DNA of 64,000 nt from Pegoplata infirma (Eukaryota; Arthropoda; Insecta; Diptera; Anthomyiidae), in NCBI GenBank assembly GCA_963921195.1, contig OY992537.1, positions 14,099,125-14,163,124 of the forward strand. Reading direction: 5' to 3'. Positions 55,845 to 64,000 of this stretch are shown here, one piece after another (position 1 is the first letter of the stretch; each line of letters starts with the position of its first letter). A program made the position numbers and the translations under genes. The notes under the pieces are model-generated. The model was not told where the DNA came from, ran no database searches, and was given only the letters and a program-made list of their open reading frames with translations.

Positions 55845-55896
55845 CCCGGATAAAAATGAAATATATATGATCATATATATTTCATTTTTACCCGGG
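55845..55896. mobile_element. 52-bp palindromic micro-MITE related to the CCCGAG family
   Basis: CCCGGATAAAAATGAAATAT and its inverse ATTTCATTTTTACCCGGG meet at TATATGATCATATA. It sits within TGTCAACTTAAAG of the tandem tRNA unit, duplicating AA. The termini resemble CCCGAGTAAAAAT of the 13375 and 38063 elements, and the uninterrupted site is present after copy 6. Confidence 0.8.
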
Positions 55897-55984
55897 AACT
55901 TAAAGTTTTAGTATAAAACCTTTATTATCGACACAAAAACTGCAGAAATGTATGCAATTTACTGCAAAAATTTTATCCATTACA

Positions 55985-56057
55985 GTTTCCATGATGTACC
56001 GGTTATCACATCTGATTAACACGCAGAATGCCCCCGGTTCGATCCCGGACGGAAACA
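55985..56057 (+). pseudogene. Decayed tRNA-Val(AAC), fourth tandem unit
   Basis: Full length (73 bp) but with several substitutions: GTTTCCATGATGTACCGG in the acceptor/D region, TCTGATTAACAC at the anticodon arm and CCCGGACGGAAAC at the 3' end. The anticodon AAC and B box survive, but the A box is altered and stem pairs are lost. It is probably non-functional, though a weak gene cannot be excluded. Confidence 0.8.
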
Positions 56058-56725
56058 ATTTTTTGTCATTCTTAGGCTTAAAAGTTTTTAATTACCAATT
56101 TTTGTCAAATTAGAAGCGCAGACTTGTAGAATTTGTAAAAATTGTTTGAAGAAAAATGGTTTTATAAAAAAAATTTTATTCAAACATGTTACTCGAAAAA
56201 AGTTTCGTTACTCTAAAGAAAAAATCTAGTTTTTTACTCAAACTCATTTATATATTTCTCAAATGCAAATATATTTTTTTTTTGCTTTTTCTTTAAAATA
56301 ACTAAACAAAATTTTGTGTTTTGCGTATAACAAGAGTATTACTAGCAAAACCTTATTATCGACACATAAATGGCATGTTAATTTTCTAGTTAAGCCAACA
56401 TTAAGGGTATCATATACATCAGATCACAGTATTACCGACTCCGGTAATGCTGTTCTCTAATGTGATTAGTATGCCGTCAATTTCAATTTAATACAAAAAA
56501 AATGTAGTGTCATACGGGTCTTACACTAGCGTTTTTTATTGGATTGATATATAACAGCCATATAAATAATCATATTAGAAAACAGTATTACCGACCTCAA
56601 TTTCTCTTCACACAAATTACTTTCCCATTAAAAAATTTATAAATTTTTCCTCAATATCACTCCAGTACAAAAAAAAACTAGTGTCTTTATAGAAATTTAG
56701 AACTTTAATTTTCTTTACACCTATA
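56058..56725. other. Spacer of the tRNA cluster
   Basis: Carries another ACCTTATTATCGACACA block (about 56341), as in the tandem units but without a tRNA directly after it. Also holds a repeated CAGTATTACCGAC motif (56426 and 56583), the first followed by TCCGGTAAT to form a small hairpin. No gene recognised. Confidence 0.5.
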
Positions 56726-56798
56726 GTTTCCGTGGTGTAGCGGTTATCACATCTGCCTAACACGCAGAAGGCCCCCGGTTCGATCCCGGGCGGAAACA
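56726..56798 (+). tRNA. tRNA-Val-AAC: tRNA-Val(AAC), cluster copy 7
   Basis: Plus-strand copy, unchanged, closing the cluster; ATTAGTTTTTG follows. A minus-strand frame over it is incidental. Confidence 0.97.
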
Positions 56799-57434
56799 AT
56801 TAGTTTTTGTATGTAATACAATATTGTGTTTTTATTTTGAGTACATTAAAGGAAACCTTGCAAATTAAAAAAAAAATTTAAAAAAAATTTCGGAAACGCA
56901 AAAAAAAATTTGTAGCGACTTAGAAAATTTAAAAACTAATTCTTGATTTGTCTGGAAAGTCCGTTAAATTTTTACATTTAGGTGAGTATTCTTTAATATT
57001 CGGCACAAAACAATTTCACTTGTTGTTTGTTCATTTGTTAAACAAATGGAACAATTCCTCTCAGAAGAAAATATCTGTGACAAAAATAAAAAAAAAAACT
57101 TTATTTTGATAAAAAAAAATTTTTGATAAAAAAAAATAAAACATGAAAACAAAGTTTTTGACGAAAAAATTTTTTTTTGATGAAAAGTAAAGTTTGATAA
57201 AAAAATATAGATGATGAAATTGTTTAAACATAAAAAAATATGAAAAAATAAAATTTTGATAAAAATTTTTTTTTTATGAAAAGAAAATTTTGATGAAAAA
57301 AAATATAGATGATAAAATATAATTTTGATAAAAAATAATGAAATAAAATGTTGATGAAAAAAAATATTGTGATGTAAAAAAAATTTGGTGAAAAAAACTG
57401 ATGAAAAAATGCCTGCGAATTTTGTACTCTAGCC
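56799..57434. repeat. AT-rich spacer and GATGAAAAAA low-complexity block
   Basis: 56799-57080 is unassigned, with an AACACTT/ACTTGTTGTTTG-like repeat end near 57015. From about 57090 to 57415, TTTTGATGAAAAAAA and AAAATTTTGATAAA motifs recur, the inverse of the block at 52075-52510. Confidence 0.65.
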
Positions 57435-58165
57435 TAGACTGCCCAGAAAAAAAGCGAAGTTTTTATTTTCTTGGGGGATACCTGCAAATTTTGTTCCTTT
57501 TTGTGCAAAAAAATTTCGGTTTTTTTTGGGGGTTTTTAAAATAATATCTAGTGGTCGCGAACTCGCGTTTTATAACGATTTATTTTTTTTGAGTTTTTTA
57601 TTATTTTAAATTGTTAAATATGATTAATATGATAAAATATTAATAATTTCAGACAAAAAAAAATTAAATTAAAAATTAAATATCGCTCATTCCATGAGAT
57701 GTCTCCCAGCATCTAATCAAATGTTCCTTAATTTATTTGAAATTTTGCACACATGAACACTATGAAGCTATTAAAATAAATCAGTTGTTAGTTCCGAGAA
57801 AATCCGATTTTCGCGAAACTAAAAACGAATTTATTTTAATTGTCCCCTGTGTGCGAAATTTCAAATAAATTAAAGAACATTTTATTAGATGCTGGGAGAC
57901 ATCTCATGGAATGAGCGATATTTAATTTTTAATTTATTTTTTTTTTTGTCTGAAATTATTAATATTTTATCATATTAATCATATTTAACAATTTAAAATA
58001 ATAAAAAACTCAAAAAAAATAAATCGTTATAAAACGCGAGTTCGCGACCTCTAGATATTATTTTAAAAATCCCCAAAAAAACCGAAATTTTTTTGCACAA
58101 AAAGGAACAAAATTCGCAGGTATCCCCCAAGAAAATAACAACTTTGTTTTTTTCTGGGCAGTCTA
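57435..58165. mobile_element. Fold-back hAT-like MITE with TAGACTGCCCAG ends
   Basis: Left TAGACTGCCCAGAAAAAAAG; right TTTTTTTCTGGGCAGTCTA. The flanks CTCTAGCC and CTCTTGCC agree at 7 of 8 bases. The arms of about 290 bp include CGCGAACTCGCGTTTTATAA and GAGATGTCTCCCAGCATCTA, both matched in inverse. A central part of about 150 bp pairs only partly. Non-coding; the frame at 57993 is arm sequence. Confidence 0.9.
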
Positions 58166-58249
58166 CTCTTGCCCAAAACATTAAATCATGATAATGTTTT
58201 GCGGAAGATTTGGGTGTACTTGCTAAAGCAAAGTTTTTTTAGAAAAAAT

Positions 58250-58427
58250 AATGTCATATTACTTTGCTATTCCATTCAAAACGAATTGAAATATCAGTCG
58301 ACGACCCCATTAAAAAACCAAAAGAGCTGTACATTTCGTAAGTGAGTGTAAAAATAAGTGCAAGTGTTTTTACATTTTGGAGAGTATAAAAGATTCGGCA
58401 CCAAAGAATATAACACTCTCACTTGTT
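58250..58427 (+). repeat. Internally deleted dispersed repeat, second subfamily
   Basis: CCATTCAAAACGAATTGAAA, ATATCAGTCGACGACCCCAT and the end TTTGGAGAGTATAAAAGATT plus CTCTCACTTGTTA are present. The middle is missing, and the terminal hairpin is broken (TTCGGCACCAAAGAA). Confidence 0.6.
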
Positions 58428-59330
58428 ATATGTACATTTGATAAACAAATGGAAAATTTTTATGCGAAAAGCTTAGACTTGGTGAAAAAGTAGTTTAGGT
58501 AAAAAAAAAGGATTTTTTTTCCATGAAAAACAAAATTATGTTAAAAAAAATTTAATGAACCCAAAATTTTTGGTGAAAAAAAATTTTTATGAAAAAAAGT
58601 TTTTGATGAAAAGAAAAATTTTTTGATGTAAAAAAAATTTTTGGTGAGAAAAAAATTTGATGAAAAAATTTGATGAAAAAAATTGATGAACAAAAATGTG
58701 ATAAAAAAAAATTCTGAATAAATAATTTTGAAGAAAAAAAAAGTTGATGAAAAAAAAAATTAATGAAAGAAAAATTTATGAAAAAAAAATTTTTGGTGAG
58801 AAAAAAATTGACATAAAAAAAATTGATAAAAAAATTTGATGAAAAAAATTTGATGAAAAAAAATATGATAAAAAAATTATGAAAAAAAAAATTTGAAGAA
58901 AAAAAAAGTTGATGAAAAAAAAATTATTGAAAGAAAAATTGATAAAAAAAAAATTTGATGAAAAAAAAAATTTGATGAAAAAAAAATTGACTAAAACAAA
59001 AATTTGACAAAAAAAATTGATGAAAAAAAAAAATATGAAAAAAAAATTGGATGAAAAAAAAAAGTTTGATGAAGAAAAAAGATGCAAAAAAAAATTTGAT
59101 GGAAAAAAAAATTTGGTGGAAAAAAATTGATGAAAAAAAAATTTGATGAAAAAAATTAATGAAAAATAAAGAAATTATGAAAAAAAAAATGGATGAAAAT
59201 AAGTTTGATAAAAAAAAAAAATGATGAAAAAAAAAATTTCACGAAAAAACAATTTGATGAAAAAAATTAATGAAAAAAAAAAATTATGAAAAAAAAATTT
59301 GATGAAAAAAAATTTTTTTTTTTGTTTAAA
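58428..59330. repeat. Low-complexity GATGAAAAAAAATTT block
   Basis: About 850 bp of irregular TTTGATGAAAAAAAA units with point variants (GGTGAAAAAA, GATAAAAAA, TTATGAAAAA). The minus-strand 103-codon frame here is Phe/Ser/Ile/Asn low complexity. It likely grew by slippage from poly(A)-like seeds. Confidence 0.85.
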
Positions 59331-59715
59331 AATAATTATGTTACTTTTTATTCACCAGCTGGTGAAAAACGGTTTTATTCACAACGAGGTGAATTATTAT
59401 CCAAGTAACAAACCCAAGTTATTAAAATTTTTGGTTTTAAGAAAATGAAAATAGTAATTTTTGTTTTCTTTTTCATTAATTGTTAGCTTATATAGTCAAA
59501 CTGAGGTGGCGTCCTGCTACTTTTTTAAAATTAGACACCAGCCTACACTCAAAAAATTTCATAGGTAAAATGAACGAAGTATTTTTACATTGTACGAAAT
59601 ATTTCGTGGTTTTGCCGGAACGAAATATTTCGTAATATTTACCTATGGCATTTCGTAAATATTACGAAGTTTTTTTTTAGTGATATTTACGAAATAAATA
59701 CGAAAATTCTGATTA

Positions 59716-61952
59716 ATTTTTATTAATAAATAAAAATTGTTTTATTCGACCTTTAAAATATTATATTTTGTGAGGATGTTTATTCTGGCTCGAGGTCATT
59801 ATTTTCTTTACTAATTAAAACCATGATATTCTCATAGCATAATTTTCAAGAAAATTATTTTTTTGTTTTAAATTTATTTATGTTGGTCATTTTTGCAAGA
59901 CTTAATCGACACGTGTTTCGGAATTTGTCAAGATTCCATTGTCAAGATTATTTAGCAAAAATAGAAACGATATACTACAAAGTAGCAAACGAGTCTAATG
60001 ACAAGTCGTTTGTGCACAAACTAAAACATTAATACATATTCGACTCTATCCACAATGTGAATTAGAAAGACGAAGAAATTGTACTATGTTAGTAAGTAAC
60101 GATTGTCAATAACCAACAAAAATATTTAAAACATTTTACATACGATAGTCCATTGGACTACAACAATATGTTTTTTGTTGTTGTGAATGAAATTATACAT
60201 TAAACATTAAAACATTTTACATACGATAGTCCATTGGACTACAACAATATGTTTTTTGTTGTTGTGAATGAAATTATACCATTATTAGGGCTATTCATCA
60301 CTATGGCGTGCCAACCATTATGTTCAAATTCTGATTAATTTTTATTAATAAATAAAAATTGTTTTATTCGACCTTTAAAATATTATATTTTGTGAGGATG
60401 TTTATTCTGGCTCGTTCTTACTAACATAGTACAACTTACTAACATCCTCACAAAATATAATATTTTAAAGGTCGAATAAAACAATTTTTATTTATTAATA
60501 AAAATTAATCAGAATTTGAACATAATGGTTGGCACGCCATAGTGATGAATAGCCCTAATAATGGTATAATTTCATTCACAACAACAAGAAACATATTGTT
60601 GTAGTCCAATGGACTATCGTATGTAAAATGTTTTAAATATTTTTGTTGGTTATTGACAATCGTTACTTACTAACATAGTACAATTTCTTCGTCTTTCTAA
60701 TTCACATTGTGGATAGAGTCGAATATGTATTAATGTTTTAGTTTGTGCACAAACGATTTGTCATTAGACTCGTTTGCTACTTTGTAGTATATCGTTTCTA
60801 TTTTTGCTAAATAATATTGACAATGGAATCTTGACAAATTCCGAAACACGTGTCGACGATTAAGTCTTGCAAAAATGACCAACATAAATAAATTTAAAAC
60901 AAAAAATAATTTTCTTGAAAATTATGCTATGAGAATCAGGGTTCGAAAAAAACTCTAACGTACGGTACGTTAGTGTTCTGTACGGAACTATGGAGCTACC
61001 GTACGTTATCGAAACGTACCGTTCCAAGAACACATTCACTAAAAAGTTTTTTAGTGGTTGTGAAGGTGTTCGCAAACAGAATTCCGAACGTTATGCCTGC
61101 GAGTTGAAGAACAGAAACTTTACGATAACGTACCGAACTAGGTTAGAAACAAAATAAAGTTCTTTTAGTGTTCTGTTTGCGAACTTTTGAGACATTTTTT
61201 AAATTTAAAATGGCGATATCTTGAAAACTAAGCAAGATAGAGCAAAACGGAGCAAATTTTTGGTTCTTGGGATCTGCATAGTATCGCTAGGCCTCTACAC
61301 ATGGGTAGACCCATTGGGTCCTTATTTTGAATCTAAAAAAGTTAGCATTCCGGGAAATTTAAAAATGCACATATCTCGCTAAATACTGCCGACACGATGA
61401 AAAGTCTAAAAGCATTTTTGTGGATCTTGTCTCGTAGTACATGACCGCTTTTAGACTTTATGTCGTGTCGGCAGTATTTAGCGAGATATGAGTATTTTTA
61501 AATTTCCCGGAATGCTAACTTTTTTAGATTCAAAATATGGACCCAATGGGGTCCACCCATGTGTAGAGGCCTAGCGATACTATGGAGATCCCAAGAACCA
61601 AAAATGTGCTCCGTTTTGCTCTATCTTGCTTAGTTTTCGAGATATCGCCATTTTAAATTTAAAAAAAAAATGTCTCAAAAGTTCGCAAACAGAACACTAA
61701 AAGAACTTTATTTTGTTTCTAACCTAGTTCGGTACGTTATCGTAAAGTTTCTGTTCTTCAACTCACAGGCATAACGTTCGGAATTCTGTTTGTGAACACC
61801 TTCGCAACCACTTAAAAAACTTTTTAGTGAATGTGTTCTTGGAACGGAACGTTAAATAACGTACTGTTTTTTTTCGAACACTGATGAGAATATCATGGTT
61901 TTAATTAGTAAAGAAAATAATGACCTCGAGCCAGAATAAACATCCTCACAAA
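59716..61952. mobile_element. Long palindromic element nested in the ACGAAA MITE
   Basis: The arms run from TGTGAGGATGTTTATTCTGG on the left to the inverse ending CATCCTCACAAAAT, centred near 60428. The flanks both read AAATACGAAA, though the target is itself repetitive. The left arm alone carries a tandem duplication of about 77 bp with GATAGTCCATTGGACTAC. A terminal block (ATTCTGATTAATTTTTATTA) recurs at the centre. The right arm is split by a hAT at 60937-61883. It is non-coding. Confidence 0.8.
60937..61883. mobile_element. Fold-back hAT-type MITE with CAGNGTTCGAAAAAA ends
   Basis: Left CAGGGTTCGAAAAAAA; right TTTTTTTTCGAACACTG. An exact 8-bp duplication ATGAGAAT is at 60929-60936 and 61884-61891. 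The opposite arm of the host palindrome provides the empty site. The arms of about 450 bp are closely matched, with GTACGTTATCG, CGGAATTCTGTTTG and the shared GGACCCAATGGGGTCC module. They close around a short centre near 61430. Confidence 0.94.
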
Positions 61953-62726
61953 ATAAATACGAAAATATTTCGTAAATTTACGAAATATTTAGTATAACTA
62001 CGAAATATTTCGTAAAAATACTAAATATTTTCGTACATATTACGAAGTTTTTTTTTGTAAATACGAATTATGTTTATTTTTACGAAAATATTTCGTAAAG
62101 TTACAAAATATTTTGTATAACTACGAAATATTTTGTATAATTACGAAATATTTCGTAAAAATACAAAATATTTTTGTACATATTACGAAGTTTTTTTTTT
62201 TTTGTAAATACGAATTATGTTTAGTTTAACGAAAATATTTCGTAGAGTTACAAAATATTTTGTACAAATACGAAATATTTTGTATAATTACGAAATATTT
62301 CGTAAACATACAAAATATTTAAAGTGGTTTCTTTACGAAAAAAAAATAGTTTCCCGAGCAAACATTCAATTCCATTTCTAAACGGAATTGACTCGGTGAC
62401 ATGCCCGTATAACTTTTCACTAACGTCACAACACCTAACAGACTGCATTGAAAAATATATCTTGGGTGATTTGACTTTGTGTTATGCTGAAAATAATTTA
62501 AAATTAGAAACCGTAAACAAAAATTAAAAAGAGAAGGAACAAATTTTTGTTATTCCATTTTTTTAATTGTTAAATCTGTTAAATGTAGTAATTCAGATAT
62601 ATAAATCAAACGCCTGATTTTGCGATTTTTTTTTCGAAAAATATTTTGTTAAATTACTAAATATTTCGTTAAGATACGAAATATTTCGTTAAGATACGAA
62701 GTATTTCGTATTTTTTTGGCTACGAA

Positions 62727-63234
62727 CAGGGCTACCAGACTTGGGGATTTATCCCCAAAGTTGGGGATTTCATTCGAGCAAAAAGGACAAGAAATCTTGT
62801 TTGGCGATTGGGGATTTTTATGGGGATTTCTCAAAATAATATGGGGATTTTTTGGGGATATTCGAAACTAAATCTATTTAATAATTCAAGCTAGATTGAA
62901 TGTTATCAACGATTTTTAAAAATAATTTTAGTGATAACCATTCTTTGGTACCATATTACAAAGCGAGTTCAGTAAAACTTGCATTTATCGGCTCTAAAAT
63001 GTATATTAACAATAACAAAAACCGCTTATTTACGCATTTGGGGATTTTTGGGGATTTTCTAATTTCTAAATCTATGAAATAAAATGTTAAAATTACCACT
63101 AACAATTTTGTTTTTTCAATTGAAGAAAATATTTTTTGTGTAATTAAATAAAATTATTTTTTATTATTTGGTGATTTTTGGGGATATTTTGTTAAATTTT
63201 TGGGGACAACGGAAAAAACTACCTGGGAACGCTG
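62727..63234. mobile_element. hAT-type element with CAGNGNTNCCAG ends and TTGGGGATT repeats
   Basis: Left CAGGGCTACCAGAC; right, inverted, CAGCGTTCCCAGGTAG. An exact 8-bp duplication GCTACGAA is at 62719-62726 and 63235-63242. TTGGGGATTT motifs cluster near both ends. The short frames at 62649-62834 and 62900-63082 are repeat-derived. Confidence 0.92.
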
Positions 63235-63381
63235 GCTACGAAATGTACTTCGTAAAATAAACGAAATTTGTATTTTTACGAAATTCCAAGTTTTCATAAA
63301 ATTACAAAAATTTCGTAATATGTACGAAAAAAATTTTACGAAATAATACTTCGTATTTTTATGCATGCAATTTTTTGAGTG

Positions 63382-64000
63382 TAAAAACATTATCATGTTA
63401 AAAAAAAATTAATTAAAAAAATGTTTGATTTAAAAAAAAAAATGTATGGAAAAAAAATGTTGAAATAATTACTTCAAATATTTTTTTTTTCAAAATTTTA
63501 AAGGGCATTGTGGAGGGTATTCGCAGATTCCGCAAAGTCAAAATTAAACTTTTCCCCTTATTTTTTCTTACATTTGTGGGATGTAATCAACAAATGTCAT
63601 TTTAAGACAAATTTACTGTTTACATACATAAATCTATGAAAATGCAGTTACAACGTAATTGATTTGTTTTAATCAAGTACGTGCCACAACTGACAATTAG
63701 GTTTGGCTTAAATAAAAAACATGCAGCAACTACTCAACACACATATCTTTTTTTTGGTAACGGCATAAACTTTATTAATATTTTTTTAATAAATATATAT
63801 GAGCGGGGGCGGATATTAATAAATTATTACAAGATACTACATATTGATATTCAAATAAATTTTAAAAATAATAAAATTAAAGAAAATTCTATTAATTTAT
63901 GAAGGGAATACTCATAGAGGTATTTGAAAATTTATTAAAATAAAAGCAATTATAAATCATTTATAATTTTTTGTTAAATCGAATTTATATCAAGGATGGG
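63382..64000. other. AT-rich DNA with a terminal repeat fragment
   Basis: Around 63500-63560 a GTGGAGGGTATTCGCAGATT block and a damaged hairpin mark the 3' end of a dispersed repeat like that at 18696. The rest is AT-rich with a 73-codon plus-strand frame (63681-63902) lacking any recognisable domain. Confidence 0.45.

Larger units (their letters stand above)
59546..63381. mobile_element. Composite MITE with CACTCAAAAAATTTC ends and ACGAAATATTTCGT arrays
   Basis: Left CACTCAAAAAATTTCATAGG; right GCATGCAATTTTTTGAGTG. TA lies on both sides. Its own sequence (59546-59715, 61953-62720, 63243-63381) is made of TACGAAATATTTCGTA palindromic monomers, with a non-repetitive part at 62310-62640. It is interrupted by a long palindrome (59716-61952) and a hAT (62727-63234). 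Confidence 0.82.

Noticed and set aside
58776..59087. 103-codon Phe/Ser/Asn-rich frame
   Set aside because: Product of the GATGAAAAAAA low-complexity block on the opposite strand.

Overview
The window is gene-poor, AT-rich eukaryotic nuclear DNA that is almost entirely non-coding. I find no intact host protein gene. The organism is most likely a fly (Diptera, probably a brachyceran or calyptrate such as a blowfly or house-fly relative). This rests on the tRNA-Val(AAC) sequence, the many TA-flanked 'CACTCAAAAA' MITEs, the hAT elements and the 'GTCCGTCTGTCTGT' dispersed repeats. The species is not determinable from the sequence alone.

Layout. 1-6 kb: a 35-bp minisatellite, dispersed repeats, a small hAT element and a decayed tRNA. 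6.0-17.6 kb: a stack of insertions inside insertions. An outer hAT-like element (7/8-bp target duplication) holds minisatellite arrays and a palindromic core. The core is broken by two further hAT elements. One of these contains a tRNA-derived SINE, which is itself split by a 2.55-kb Transib-like element with CACAGTG ends, a 5-bp duplication and a decayed ORF. 17.6-29.5 kb: dispersed repeats, a hAT carrying a second SINE copy, inverted minisatellite arrays and two more hATs. 29.57 kb: an isolated tRNA-Val. 29.9-31.1 kb: a hAT with ACTCACG arrays. 31.5-33.1 kb: the longest 35-bp minisatellite array. 33.3-34.2 kb: an RTE-type LINE endonuclease fragment. 34.3-42 kb: fold-back elements, MITEs and a hAT. 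42.4-46.4 kb: a second nested composite. 46.4-52.5 kb: dispersed repeats, MITEs and a 419-bp palindrome. 52.6-56.8 kb: the tRNA-Val(AAC) cluster, with seven intact genes, one truncated and one decayed. 57-59.3 kb: GATGAAAAAA low-complexity DNA around a fold-back hAT. 59.5-63.4 kb: a third nested composite.

The only genes likely to be functional are eight identical-looking tRNA-Val(AAC) genes, each with internal A and B boxes and nearby T runs for RNA polymerase III termination. Everything else is mobile DNA or its debris. Insertion boundaries were read from terminal inverted repeats (TIRs) plus target-site duplications (TSDs). Where both are present the call is firm; superfamily names beyond that are inference. 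The density of nested, degenerate elements in both orientations suggests pericentromeric or piRNA-cluster-like chromatin, which sequence alone cannot prove.
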